Shown: one piece after another, positions 33,820 through 43,082 of the stretch
Layout of the letters: the number at the start of each line of letters is the position of its first letter
How positions within the stretch are numbered: position 1 is the first letter of the stretch
Assembly (NCBI GenBank): GCA_036392935.1
Contig: DASVWZ010000147.1
Location: 6,035-70,034 of the forward strand
DNA: 64,000 nt
DNA from: DASVWZ01 sp036392935
GTDB taxonomy: Bacteria > Acidobacteriota > Terriglobia > Terriglobales > Acidobacteriaceae
Reading direction: 5' to 3'
Translations under genes and position numbers: made by a program
Notes under the pieces: model-generated
Seen by the model: only the letters and a program-made list of their open reading frames with translations
Databases searched by the model: none
What the model was told of the DNA's origin: nothing

Positions 33820-34320
33820 TCTCCCTTCCGTTGTCGTGGATTTCTGCCGTTCTGTCTCGTTCACGCTCGGCTACAGGCTTGAATGTAACCTTAATCGTGC
33901 ATGCCTCGCTTGCCGGCACGCTGCTTCCGCAACTATTTGTCTGAGAAAAATCGCCCTCGTCCGCGCCACGATGATGACCTTGTCGATCGCTGCGGGCGCC
34001 TTGTCCTTGTTTGTGCTCTCGAGAACCTGGTTCCATTCACCGTGAGAGCGTGAATCCTCCGCCCCCGGGTTGGGCACTGACGGGCATGAGCAGTCGGTTA
34101 ATGAGAGGAACAGAGTCCACCAGCGCAAGCGGCATTGCAGTCGACCCAAGCCACATAGACGTAAAAACCATGTGTTTCATCGATGGAATTCCAGTTGATC
34201 TCTCTTGCGCGGTAAGTGCTGGCACAAGGTTGGGTCCGTGCCGGCAGGCGGTCAAGAAGCTACCTGATCTGGGGTCTTGGTGGAAGTGCTTCTGGCATCT
34301 TTCCACGGCCAGCTCAGACT
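33820..34320 (-). pseudogene. Decayed choice-of-anchor/IPT-domain surface protein
   Basis: No intact frame, but protein-like pieces lie in different minus-strand frames. PGGGGFTL shifts frame into TVNGTRF (about 34025-34090), the start signature of IPT/TIG repeats. Then FSQTNSCGSSVPASEACTI and KVTFKPVAERERDRTAEIHDN (33830-33952) match the choice-of-anchor D/ASH-type module common in Acidobacteriota secreted proteins. A stop and at least two frameshifts separate them. Pieces further upstream (to ~34320) are too worn to assign. Confidence 0.5.
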
Positions 34321-34357
34321 AGATCGAAATGCTCCGTTAAGTGCCGGTTTAGTGGGC

Positions 34358-35785
34358 TTATTCGGGATATTTGTCGCCGAGATACTTGCCGAGATCGGAT
34401 TCGAGCTGGGCGTAGTCGGAATGAATGAACGCGCGCAGCGCAGCTTCGGTAGAACTGCCTTCGCTTAGACGCTGCAAGACCCGCTGCAGGTCGCTCATTC
34501 CGTTTGTGTCGGTGATGAACTGTACCGCAGCGAGCGATTCATCGTAGGCGATGGCGGCCTGCGCAGGTGACAGGCTCATGAAGCTGCTTTCCATGGCGTT
34601 GAGCGGGATTTCCTTTTGATCGCGGAACATGGAAGCCAGCAGCTTTCCGTTGACGATCTGCTTGGGTTCGAGGGCTTGCGCGATGCCTTCGTTCAGCCAC
34701 GAGGGGCAGCGTCCGGCGGAAAGCTGGTTGATAAAAGAATGAGCCAACTCGTGTTTGATGACGCGCGCCAGTTCCGGAGTTACGGAATCGATGCCGCGGA
34801 TTGGGATGCGAAGCTTGCCGTCATTCAAGGCTCCGGTCCAGGAGGGTGCCTGGGTGACATCGAAGAAAGCCTGGTTGGTGTAGAGGGTGACCATGATGCT
34901 GTCATGCGGGGCGACTCCAAGAGTTCGGACCAGATCGTCGTAGTCGGATTCGAGCGTCTGAAGAAGTTGTTCGCGCAGGCTTTCGGGAGTGCGGTCGCCT
35001 TCGAATTTCAGAATGAAGTGACCGCTTTCTTTTTCCGAAAAGTTGGCTTCGGCGGCGGATTCATGCTCGGCGCGTTTGAGGTACTGCTCGACGAGTGCAT
35101 CGGGGCGGAGCTCGAGGGAGTGTTTCCAGGTTTCGATTGCGTCTTTGGTGTGTCCATTGGCGAATTGGACATATCCGAGCACGGTCAAAGTGTCGGGAGA
35201 ATCGGGCGCGTTGCGCGCAGACCTTTCCGCATAGCTCAAGGCCTGACTGGCGTTCCCGGTCCGGACGAGGAGCGAAGAATAATAGTTCAACAAAGTCGGG
35301 TCATCGGGGTCGAAGCGCAGGGCAGCTTCGAGGTGGGTGCGGGCTTTGGCGAAGTTGCCATGATCGAACTCGAATTTACCGGCGATGAAATTGCCGGCAG
35401 CGGCTTTTTTGGCGTTACCTGACGCCTCGAGGGCGGCGACGGCGTCGTCGTCGGCTTTGGCGTCATGGATCACCATGTCGTTTAAGGACGCATCATATTT
35501 ATAGTCTTGGGTGGCTGGTGCGGGCAGACCGTGGGCATCGCTAGAGTTGAGGTTTTGAGCGGCTGGGGACGCTGGCGCGGCTCCGGTTTCGACGCGTTCC
35601 ACCAGATCTTTGGGAACGGCGAAGGTGTTGTCGCCAACGTCGTACTCGACGCGGGTGCCGGATTCACGAACATGATCGGCGGCGATCGTACGTCCGTTCT
35701 TGAGGTGAATGACGTCGGCAGCGACCTGGCTGGGACGCCCGGCGGCGAGATACGCCAATAGTAATAAGGTGACAGTAAAGCGCAC
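34358..35785 (-). CDS. Secreted TPR protein with gluzincin-type peptidase domain
   Basis: 475 aa with a signal peptide (1-23). Residues ~25-65 form a small beta module (VIHLKNGRTIAADHV). TPRs span ~125-255 (KARTHLEAALRFDPDDPTL and the following units). The C-terminal domain holds the zinc motif HELAHSF and, downstream, WLNEGIAQALEP with the third-ligand Glu, as in the peptidase-MA-like/DUF1570 group. Probably a periplasmic metallopeptidase. Divergent from the M1-type peptidase gene with 38 bp between starts. Confidence 0.85.
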   Translation of the reverse strand: MRFTVTLLLLAYLAAGRPSQVAADVIHLKNGRTIAADHVRESGTRVEYDVGDNTFAVPKDLVERVETGAAPASPAAQNLNSSDAHGLPAPATQDYKYDASLNDMVIHDAKADDDAVAALEASGNAKKAAAGNFIAGKFEFDHGNFAKARTHLEAALRFDPDDPTLLNYYSSLLVRTGNASQALSYAERSARNAPDSPDTLTVLGYVQFANGHTKDAIETWKHSLELRPDALVEQYLKRAEHESAAEANFSEKESGHFILKFEGDRTPESLREQLLQTLESDYDDLVRTLGVAPHDSIMVTLYTNQAFFDVTQAPSWTGALNDGKLRIPIRGIDSVTPELARVIKHELAHSFINQLSAGRCPSWLNEGIAQALEPKQIVNGKLLASMFRDQKEIPLNAMESSFMSLSPAQAAIAYDESLAAVQFITDTNGMSDLQRVLQRLSEGSSTEAALRAFIHSDYAQLESDLGKYLGDKYPE

Positions 35786-35823
35786 TGAGGCGCATTCTAA
35801 GAGACAAGGAACGGGGCGCGTAG

Positions 35824-38424
35824 GTGACCAAGGTAATTAGACTGGTGGGCGGGAAGACCACCGTAATGGCTGTACTGCTGGCAGCCACGGCGGCGTCGAG
35901 TCTGGATGCCAGCCGAGCTCCGGCAGGTGTGCAGTCAGCCGCGGTTCCGCGCGCCGGCACAGCGCAGGACCTCTATCTCAAGCTGAAAAGTGCAGGACTT
36001 GATCCGTCACGGGTGTATCGGATTCGCGATGTCACGCTGGACCGGGCTGCGGTGCACCTGACCTTGGACGATGGGGTTATCGGCTTTATGCAAGACGTCG
36101 GCGGCCATATCAGCGGAGCAGTTTTTGAGGGGGAAGGTGAAGTTCTGTTGTCGCCTCCGGATCGGACGGAAAGGTCCTCTATGGCACTTTTTACCGGGGA
36201 AGCCATACTGGAGGAGGCATTCACCACGGCGTTCATTCGCTTCAACGACAACACGTATGCGGAACTGCAGCCGTATCTGCTGAGGGCCGATGAACCTGGA
36301 GATTTCTTATCGCGATGGAACGATGCTGCCCGAATTTTTGCGGAGGGCGATGCGCTGAGGTTGTTCCTGACGTACAGCCGGGGTTTGCCGGTGACCGGTG
36401 TGGAAGAAAAAAGTTCACCGGCGGAGGCCACGTCCGATCAGTTTTTGCACGTCCGTCTTTTCGGGAAAAAGTTGGGGGCGTTCGATGTCGGTTTTGATTC
36501 CGAGGCTCCGGAGCAAGTTTGGGCAGGTCGCCAAAAGACCGTTGACGGGATTGACTTTTATGACATGTGGACCTCGTTCTCAGTGGCCGCACCGAATGCC
36601 ACGTCCCGCGAACGGAACTCATCCGATCGAGGCCACTCATTTTTCGAAGACGTTAAGATAACGGATTACAAGATTCGCGCGAAGGTGACCCCGCCGACTC
36701 GACTCGAAGGGGAAACCCGCATGCACGTCGAGGTGCAGCACGGAGGTCGGCGTGCGCTGTTGTTCGAGCTTTCGGGTTCGCTCGACGTGTCGTCGATCGA
36801 ACTGAACGGCTCGCCGCTGGAATTCATACACAATCCGCCATCACAAGGAAGCCAGCATGCGCGGCCGGGGAACGACCTGGTGGCGGTGGTGCTGCCACAA
36901 ACGGCCCGCAGTGGGCAAGCCTTCGACCTGCGATTCGTTTATTCGGGCGATGTTTTGTCGGAAGCCGGGCCAGGGCTGCTGTATGTCGGTGCGCGCGGCA
37001 CCTGGTACCCCAATGCGGGGACGGGGATGGCGAACTTCGATCTGCAATTTGAATATCCTTCGGGTTGGACGCTGGTGGCAACCGGAAAGGAAGTTGAGCA
37101 GCCGGAGGGCACTGCCGATGCGAGCGCGTTTGAGAAGCGCGCAGATGACCGCACCAGCCGCTGGGTTTCGCAAAGGCCGATTCCAGTTGCGGGTTTCAAT
37201 CTTGGAAAGTATCAGCGGGCAGTGGCGAAGGCGGGAGACGTGACGGTCGAGGCATATGCGACTTCGGTGGTGGAAAACAGTGTCCCACAGAATCAATCGC
37301 AAATGGTACTTCCTGATCGTGCCCCGACCATTGCCAAACCGGGCAACAATCCTGAGCCGGCGCGCCCGGGAGTGACAACGCCGCCCGCGGGCGCATCTCC
37401 TGCACGGAATGCGCAAAGTGTCGCCAATGATGCTGCTGCGGCAATCGGTTTCTTCTCTCGATATTTCGGTCCTTACCCGGCGGACACATTGATTCTGACG
37501 CAGATGCCGGGGAAGGAAAGCCAGGGATGGCCGGGGTTGATTTATCTCTCAAGCTTTGCGTTTCTGAACAGTGAAGAACTTTCGCGAATGTCGGGCACGG
37601 ACGCCGATAAGCTGATTGCGCAAAAAGTGGTCATCCCGCACGAAACTGCCCATCAATGGTGGGGGCATCTGGTGGACAAAGCAACCTACCGGGACCAGTG
37701 GTGGGTGGAGGCTTTGGCGAACTACAGCGCACTGATGTTGCTCGAGTCGGAGAACCCAGCGCAGTTCCACCAGATTATGGACAAGTATCGCGACGATCTT
37801 TTGGTAAAGAGCGATACGCGGCTACTGCTCGACGATGGTCCGGTTACGCTGGGCACGCGCCTCTCTAATTCCGAGTTCCCGTCTGGATACATTGCGATCA
37901 GCTATGGCCGCGGAACCTGGCTCTTTCATATGTTGCGTAGCATGATGCGTGACGCGGAAACAGACGCGCCGGGAAAAACACCCGAGTCGCGGGAGGAACC
38001 ATTCCTGCGCGCGCTGCATACTCTGCGGGAAAAATGCGAAGGCCGGTCGATCACGACGTCTGAGTTGCTGACGGTGTTTGAGCAACAATTACCTCCATCG
38101 GCCCGGTTCGAACAACGAAAATCGCTGGATTGGTTCTATCAAGGTTGGATCGACGGCACCGCGATTCCTATTTATGAACTTTCGCAGCTGAGGTTTGTCG
38201 ATCGGGAGGGAGGAACTTTGGTGAGCGGTATGCTCGAACAGAAATCTGCTCCCGATAACCTGGTTACATCGGTTCCAATCTACGCTTCAGTGCGAGGAAA
38301 GCTAACGTTGCTGGGCAGGGTTTTCGCCGACGGGCCGGAGACTTCTTTTCACTTCATGGCTCCAGCAGGCACACGGAAGGTCGTAGTTGATCCTCACGAT
38401 ACGGTTTTGCGAAGGGTACACTAA
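35824..38424 (+). CDS. Secreted M1-family (aminopeptidase N-like) metallopeptidase
   Basis: 866 aa from GTG with a signal peptide. A large N-terminal region of beta character (40-430) leads to the gluzincin core: HETAHQWWGHLV (His606, His610) and Glu629 in WWVEALANYSALM, exactly HExxH-x18-E. The GAMEN exopeptidase motif of classical M1 enzymes is absent; ESQGWPGLIYLS sits in its place, so aminopeptidase activity should not be assumed. A Pro/Ala-rich linker occurs at ~497-535. The adjacent divergent gene also encodes a gluzincin. Confidence 0.88.
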   Translation: MTKVIRLVGGKTTVMAVLLAATAASSLDASRAPAGVQSAAVPRAGTAQDLYLKLKSAGLDPSRVYRIRDVTLDRAAVHLTLDDGVIGFMQDVGGHISGAVFEGEGEVLLSPPDRTERSSMALFTGEAILEEAFTTAFIRFNDNTYAELQPYLLRADEPGDFLSRWNDAARIFAEGDALRLFLTYSRGLPVTGVEEKSSPAEATSDQFLHVRLFGKKLGAFDVGFDSEAPEQVWAGRQKTVDGIDFYDMWTSFSVAAPNATSRERNSSDRGHSFFEDVKITDYKIRAKVTPPTRLEGETRMHVEVQHGGRRALLFELSGSLDVSSIELNGSPLEFIHNPPSQGSQHARPGNDLVAVVLPQTARSGQAFDLRFVYSGDVLSEAGPGLLYVGARGTWYPNAGTGMANFDLQFEYPSGWTLVATGKEVEQPEGTADASAFEKRADDRTSRWVSQRPIPVAGFNLGKYQRAVAKAGDVTVEAYATSVVENSVPQNQSQMVLPDRAPTIAKPGNNPEPARPGVTTPPAGASPARNAQSVANDAAAAIGFFSRYFGPYPADTLILTQMPGKESQGWPGLIYLSSFAFLNSEELSRMSGTDADKLIAQKVVIPHETAHQWWGHLVDKATYRDQWWVEALANYSALMLLESENPAQFHQIMDKYRDDLLVKSDTRLLLDDGPVTLGTRLSNSEFPSGYIAISYGRGTWLFHMLRSMMRDAETDAPGKTPESREEPFLRALHTLREKCEGRSITTSELLTVFEQQLPPSARFEQRKSLDWFYQGWIDGTAIPIYELSQLRFVDREGGTLVSGMLEQKSAPDNLVTSVPIYASVRGKLTLLGRVFADGPETSFHFMAPAGTRKVVVDPHDTVLRRVH

Positions 38425-38635
38425 GGCGCGTTAAGCTTCCCGTGTCGCGTTTGGGAAAGATTCCGCGGTTTGTACCAATTTTTTCCCAATCTGAAATGCG
38501 TGGCGGGGTTGTTTTCTTCCGGCGCGGCAGTAAGGGCTGCAAATAGTGATCTTACGAGGTTCTTTCTGGCCGCTGGGCCGGGGCTCGATTGGGCGTTTGA
38601 TTGCAATTCTTGCCTTCGTCACCGAGGGTTCTCAA

Positions 38636-39076
38636 ATGACCACTGTTACTTCTACGCCGAATGCTAACGTGCCGGAACTGGCTTTTTTGTCCACCTTTGT
38701 AGAAGCCAAACCTGCCGTGGTTCTGTTGGTGGAGGACGAAGAATTCCTGCGGCAAATGGCTGGCGGAGTTCTGGAGTCGGCGGGTCATCGGGTGTTGCAG
38801 GCTTCGAATGCACGTGAAGCAGCGGGACTTTTCGATCGCTACGGCCAGATCATCGACCTGGTGGTCACAGATGTGATTCTGCCGGGGAAAAACGGACGGT
38901 ACTTAGTCGAGGAGATGCGCACGGACAAACCTGAACTGAAGGTGATGTTCATATCCGGATATGCAGAGACGGCGGTAAATCAGCGGCTTCGCGAAATCCG
39001 CGGGGACGAGTATCTGTCGAAACCCTTTTCTGCTGATTCTCTGTTGAAGAAAATCAACCAGATGGTTCGGCATTGA
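38636..39076 (+). CDS. Stand-alone response regulator receiver (CheY-like)
   Basis: 146 aa from ATG 38636, which has GAGGG upstream; an in-frame GTG at 38546 adds 30 residues unlike the family. Receiver domain after a 25-residue lead: acidic pocket in LLVEDEEFLRQ, phospho-acceptor Asp in LVVTDVILPGKNG, Thr/Ser position in MFISGYAE and Lys in YLSKPFSAD. There is no output domain. It resembles receivers cut from hybrid kinases (CckA/phosphorelay type). It lies 5' to the motility cluster but points towards it convergently. Confidence 0.85.
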   Translation: MTTVTSTPNANVPELAFLSTFVEAKPAVVLLVEDEEFLRQMAGGVLESAGHRVLQASNAREAAGLFDRYGQIIDLVVTDVILPGKNGRYLVEEMRTDKPELKVMFISGYAETAVNQRLREIRGDEYLSKPFSADSLLKKINQMVRH

Positions 39077-39221
39077 GTGCCGGCGGGTCTGGACGCCTCG
39101 GAATGATAATGATAGTGGCGCGGGTTAGGGTGCGCGCGCGTTTTGACGGTTCGCACTGTCAAACTCGGGTCGGGCGCGTGTTCGTTAAGTCGAGGTTTGG
39201 TGTCGCAGGTTCGTCAAAACT

Positions 39222-39300
39222 CTTTAAGCGCCGAGAACGCAAAGGGTACAAAGGAACGCAAAGGGCCCGAAGAGGGAGCTTAGCGGCAAAGAGCACGAAG
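39222..39300. repeat. Dispersed 'CGCAAAGGGTACAAAGGAACGCAAAGG' repeat, inverted copy
   Basis: A/G-rich segment (CGAGAACGCAAAGGGTACAA, then GGAACGCAAAGGG), the complement of the family at 8053-8086 and 22971-23000. It lies between the receiver gene and motB, which are convergent. Confidence 0.5.
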
Positions 39301-39342
39301 GTGCCCGTGGGAAAGTTTTCGGCCCACGATCTCCAGAATATT

Positions 39343-40092
39343 TTAGTGGATGATCGTGGGTTTCCCCAGCACGACGACATCGACCCGACGATTGGCAGCG
39401 CGGCCGGCTTCGGTGTCGTTGCTGGCAACCGGATGGAACTCGGCATAGCCGGCAGCTGAGAGCAGTTCCGGCGGAAATTGATATTGCATGATCAGCCTCC
39501 GTACGACTTCTGAGGCGCGGGCAGTCGAGAGCTCCCAGTTAGAGTTGTACTGCGAATTGTGAATGGGTCGATTATCGGTGTGTCCTTCGATGCGGACACG
39601 GTAGCCGCGCGCGGCAAGCATGTTTGCAAGCCTTCCGAAAACTGCCTGTGAATTGGTTTGAATTTCGGTCGACCCGCTTTCAAAAAATCCGGCCTCCTGC
39701 AAACTGATGACCAATCCTTCGGATGACTTTCTGATCGAAACTTCTCCTTGAGCGATCTCTTTTTTCAGAGCTCCCTCTAATTCCTGGCGCAGATCGTTCA
39801 TCTCACGAGTGTCCTCACGAGGCGCCGGGCGGGGAACGGCAGCTGTCGTTTCCGGCTTCAGCAGCGCGGGTGGTATCTGCAGCGTCTGGCCACTTTGGTT
39901 GATTGCAGAGGCATCACCGTTGTTGAAGGCATATTGGATGGCCTGCGCCAGCTCCACCACTTTTCTTTTGTCGACCTGCGCGACTGAATACAGAACCACG
40001 AAAAACGCAAAAAGCAAGGTTACAAAGTCGGCGTAGGACACCAGCCAACGCTCGTGGTTCACATGGGGCTTGCGGATCCTGCGTGGTTTCAT
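39343..40092 (-). CDS. motB: Flagellar motor stator protein MotB
   Basis: 249 aa. The N-terminal single membrane helix carries the proton-binding Asp22 in VSYADFVTLLFAFFVVLYS. A plug/linker follows, then an OmpA-like peptidoglycan-binding domain (GHTDNRPIHN, NWELSTARASEVVRRL, AGRAANRRVDVVVL). It anchors the stator to the wall and couples ion flow to rotation with MotA. It is the last gene of the flbD-motA-motB operon, 20 bp after motA. Confidence 0.95.
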   Translation of the reverse strand: MKPRRIRKPHVNHERWLVSYADFVTLLFAFFVVLYSVAQVDKRKVVELAQAIQYAFNNGDASAINQSGQTLQIPPALLKPETTAAVPRPAPREDTREMNDLRQELEGALKKEIAQGEVSIRKSSEGLVISLQEAGFFESGSTEIQTNSQAVFGRLANMLAARGYRVRIEGHTDNRPIHNSQYNSNWELSTARASEVVRRLIMQYQFPPELLSAAGYAEFHPVASNDTEAGRAANRRVDVVVLGKPTIIH

Positions 40093-40112
40093 TGTCCGGT
40101 TCCGGCTGCGGC

Positions 40113-40919
40113 CTACTGTGCCGCGGGCTTGGTCTTGTCTTTATCATTGTCTTTCGTCGTGCCGTCTTTGCTCTTGTCTTTTGATAGGAAACCCAGCAAG
40201 CGCGTCTCCAGCATTTTGGGATTCATGCCTTCGAGAATGCAGACCACGCCCTCGACCGTCACCTCACGCATGACTTGCTCTTCGCGAATCCGGGTGCGTA
40301 ACTTGCCAGCCGATGGAAGGAAAAAAAGATTGGCTGCCCCGACCCCGTAAAGCGTAGCCACAAATGCCACGGCGATGCCGCGGCCAACTTCGTCGATCTT
40401 GTCCAAGTGTTGCATCACCTGGATCAAACCCATGACTGCGCCAATGATGCCGATGGTGGGCGAGAAGCCGCCGGCCGATTCGAAGACTTGGGGGATGCGA
40501 TCTTCGAGTTCGGCTTTGTGACTTAGTTCGAGATCCATGATGCCGCGCAGTTCCTGTGGTTCGGTTCCGTCCACGGCCAGCATGAGGGATTTCTTCAGGA
40601 AAGGCTCGACGATCTTTTCCAGCTTGTTATCCAGGGAGACGATGCCGTCACGCCGTGCCTGTTTGGCAAACTCTACTAGTTCCTGCACTCGCAACATGTC
40701 GTTCTGCTGGGGCTCGAAGAACACGCGCGCCAGTTGTCGGGCGGCATCGGTCACCACAGGCAGAGGGAACTGAATGAGGACTGCGCCGATGGTTCCACCG
40801 AAGACAATCATGGCAGCGGTGGGCTGCAGGACCTGGGACAGTTTGCCGCCCTCGATGAGCAGGCCGCCCACGATCCCGCCGACTCCTAAAATCACGCCGC
40901 CCCATGTCGCCTTGTCCAC
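40113..40919 (-). CDS. motA: Flagellar motor stator protein MotA
   Basis: 268 aa, four membrane helices. Helix 1 GVILGVGGIVGGLLIEGG, helix 2 MIVFGGTIGAVLIQFPL, then the large cytoplasmic loop that contacts FliG, and helices 3-4 (FSPTIGIIGAVMGLIQVM, GIAVAFVATLYGVGAANL). The Lys/Asp-rich tail KDKSKDGTTKDNDKDK is long and highly charged. It forms the ion channel with MotB. Two bases separate it from flbD, so translation is probably coupled. Confidence 0.95.
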   Translation of the reverse strand: MDKATWGGVILGVGGIVGGLLIEGGKLSQVLQPTAAMIVFGGTIGAVLIQFPLPVVTDAARQLARVFFEPQQNDMLRVQELVEFAKQARRDGIVSLDNKLEKIVEPFLKKSLMLAVDGTEPQELRGIMDLELSHKAELEDRIPQVFESAGGFSPTIGIIGAVMGLIQVMQHLDKIDEVGRGIAVAFVATLYGVGAANLFFLPSAGKLRTRIREEQVMREVTVEGVVCILEGMNPKMLETRLLGFLSKDKSKDGTTKDNDKDKTKPAAQ

Positions 40920-40921
40920 GG

Positions 40922-41185
40922 TTACCTTTCGACGCGTCCTTTCTGAGCATGATTGGAGTTGGAGGCCAGGTGCGCACCGAGAGAAGAAAGCGAGACTGCG
41001 GCCGCTTGCATGACCTTCTGGCGAAATTGCACGACCTTCGCCATTACTTCCTCAGCGCTTTCGCGGACCAGGATTTTTTCACCGTTCAGCAGAGTGATGA
41101 CGGTGTCTGGAGCTTGTTCGACGAACTTGATGAGGTCTGAATTGACGACCAGGCTGCTGTTATTCAGCCGAGTTAGTTGGATCAT
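40922..41185 (-). CDS. flbD: FlbD family flagellar protein
   Basis: 87 aa from ATG 41185, which has AGGAGG 5 nt upstream (an upstream in-frame start lacks one). MIQLTRLNNSSLVVNSDLI, then VEQAPDTVITLLNGEKILV, is the complete short FlbD domain, which usually sits next to motAB. A ~35-residue Ala/Ser-rich tail follows. Its role in the family is unclear (a flagellar-assembly or stator accessory). First gene of the leftward motility operon. Confidence 0.88.
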   Translation of the reverse strand: MIQLTRLNNSSLVVNSDLIKFVEQAPDTVITLLNGEKILVRESAEEVMAKVVQFRQKVMQAAAVSLSSLGAHLASNSNHAQKGRVER

Positions 41186-41459
41186 CGCGCCTCCTATGGG
41201 CACACTCCAGCAGAAGTGCAGAGACCTTAACATTCTTCATCGGCAGACTGGCAGAGGGGTTGGTCGCTATGTCGTTTCCGGCCTATTACTAAAGGCACAC
41301 CGTGCTGAGTTCGCGCCTGCTAAAGCCGAATTCCGATTCCGTCGATGGGATGACTGAAGGCAAAGGTTCCGGCCGCAAGGCAGAGAACAAAGCCTCCAAA
41401 AGACCAGGGAGGCGGTTCCAGCAAGACGGAGCCAATTCAAACAAGGAGAAGTTCAAATT
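41186..41459. promoter_or_regulatory. Divergent flagellar control region (flbD operon / fliC)
   Basis: 274 bp with no gene. A FliA-like -10 GCCGATGA on the minus strand lies at 41237-41244, ~51 bp before flbD (7 of 8 to GCCGATAA, but weak -35). TAAA (41321-41324)-N16-GTCGATGG (41341-41348) lies upstream of fliC. The fliC leader holds the hairpin GCCTCC/GGAGGC (41392-41413). AAGGAG lies ~12 nt before the fliC ATG. Confidence 0.4.
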
Positions 41460-42911
41460 ATGTTAAGCATCCTGAGTAATCCGGCCTCCCTGGCCGCTGA
41501 GAACCAGTTGGGCATCACAAACATGTCGTTGCAGAACACGTTGTTGCAGTTGTCATCCGGCCAGCGCATCAACAGCGGCGCGGATGATCCGGCAGGGCTG
41601 GCGATTGCGAACGGGTTGCAGGCCAACATTTCGGCACTTACCCAATCGGCCAGCAATGCCAATGACGGCGTCGGCGAATTGCAGGTAGCTGACGGCGCGT
41701 TGGCGCAGGTCACCACACTGCTGAATCAGGCAGTGACACTGGCGACCGAATCGGCCAGCGGCACCGTGTCTGATAGTCAGCGCGTGGCGATTCAGGCGGA
41801 ATATTCATCGATCCTGTCAGAAATCAACCGCATTGGCACCAACACCACGTACAACAGCAGCCAGGTTTTCCAGAACGTTGGCGATGCCACCAGCACCGCG
41901 ACAAATCTAGCGGCCACTACAACTCTTGGCGGTCAAGGTGGTTTCGCGACCAGCGCGGACAACGGCCTGAGCCTTAACTCAGCATTACTGTCTGGCGCCA
42001 ACAACCCCTCTGGCCTCACGCTTACCATCAACGGAAATACGGTTTACACTGCGCAAGCGACTGATACTGTGCAGAACCTGGTCGACGCCGTCAACGCCAC
42101 AGGACAGTTCACCGCCAGCGTGGCCAGTGGCAGCCTGGTAATTACGGCTATTGGTAATACGACTGCCCCAACTGTGGCGGGCACTCTTACCACGAACGCG
42201 CATACGGTGCTAGGTGCGTTCACCGGCACTGCAGGATCCTCCACTGCTGTCACCGTCACAGCCAGCGACGGCTCCGGCCGACACGTGACCGTGACCGACA
42301 ACGGCGGGCTGACGGTGCAGAACTTGATCACTGCCATTGACAATTCGCAGGAAGGATTTGCTGCGGAACTGAACAATGGCTCTTTGGTGATCACCGACAT
42401 GAACGCTCCAACTGACTCGCCTGCGATCAGTGGCACGATGACGACCGGCGTGCTGGGCGCGTTCTCATCTTCGACCGGGCCGGCGCTGACCAGCATTTAC
42501 CTCAGCGATTCGACCTCGGCCGGATCGAGCGCGATCACGGTGGGGATCGGTGCCATCAGTTCGTCGAGCATCGCGGATGGCAACGGCGGTAACGCTGTGA
42601 ACTTGTCGAACACCAATCTGTCGACTCAGGGCGCGGCGGAAAGTGCAGTGAGTTCGATCAACCAGGCCATTCAGAACGTGGCCAGCATGCGCGGTTCGCT
42701 CGGCGCCAGCATCAACCGGCTGCAGAGCGCCGGAAACGTCATCAACGCTCAGGTGCAGAACCTGACTGCAGCCGAGGATGGCATTACCGCCGCGGATATT
42801 CCGTCGACGGTGGCCAATCTCACCAAGTATTCGATTCTGGAACAAACCGGCGTAGCCGCTTTGTCTCAGGCCAACCAGATGCAGCAGCTGGTGCTCAAAC
42901 TGCTGCAGTAA
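41460..42911 (+). CDS. fliC: Flagellin
   Basis: 483 aa. The conserved D0/D1 N-terminus starts LSILSNPASLAAENQ and continues LQLSSGQRINSGADDPAGLAIAN; the C-terminal D1/D0 helices end LTKYSILEQTGVAALSQANQ. The variable centre (~160-345) has two flagellin-IN-like units (TLTINGNTVYTAQATDTVQNL, TVTDNGGLTVQNLITAIDNSQ region), each with a GSLVIT strand. It polymerises into the filament. A strong terminator follows, so fliC is transcribed apart from fliD. Confidence 0.96.
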   Translation: MLSILSNPASLAAENQLGITNMSLQNTLLQLSSGQRINSGADDPAGLAIANGLQANISALTQSASNANDGVGELQVADGALAQVTTLLNQAVTLATESASGTVSDSQRVAIQAEYSSILSEINRIGTNTTYNSSQVFQNVGDATSTATNLAATTTLGGQGGFATSADNGLSLNSALLSGANNPSGLTLTINGNTVYTAQATDTVQNLVDAVNATGQFTASVASGSLVITAIGNTTAPTVAGTLTTNAHTVLGAFTGTAGSSTAVTVTASDGSGRHVTVTDNGGLTVQNLITAIDNSQEGFAAELNNGSLVITDMNAPTDSPAISGTMTTGVLGAFSSSTGPALTSIYLSDSTSAGSSAITVGIGAISSSSIADGNGGNAVNLSNTNLSTQGAAESAVSSINQAIQNVASMRGSLGASINRLQSAGNVINAQVQNLTAAEDGITAADIPSTVANLTKYSILEQTGVAALSQANQMQQLVLKLLQ

Positions 42912-42923
42912 TGCCTCCGGGGA

Positions 42924-42959
42924 AGGAGGGTGGTCTTGCCGCCCTCCTTATCTTTTTTG
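42924..42959 (+). terminator. Intrinsic terminator of fliC
   Basis: Stem AAGGAGGG(TGG)/(CCG)CCCTCCTT with loop TCTTG, followed by ATCTTTTTT, 13 nt after the stop. Confidence 0.9.
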
Positions 42960-43082
42960 AAACCGAGTTTCGAAAACGAAAACTTGGCGTAAGAAGAGAG
43001 ATGACGAGGCAAGGGTCGAGCGCGTTGCAGGCAGTCAAAATGCAGGCAGAACATCGCTGAAATACGCCTCGACGGAGGAATT

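Noticed and set aside
41248..41264. Sigma54-like TGGCAG-N5-TTGGT upstream of fliC
   Set aside because: It lacks the GC dinucleotide at -12 and is further from the start than expected; FliA-like boxes fit better.
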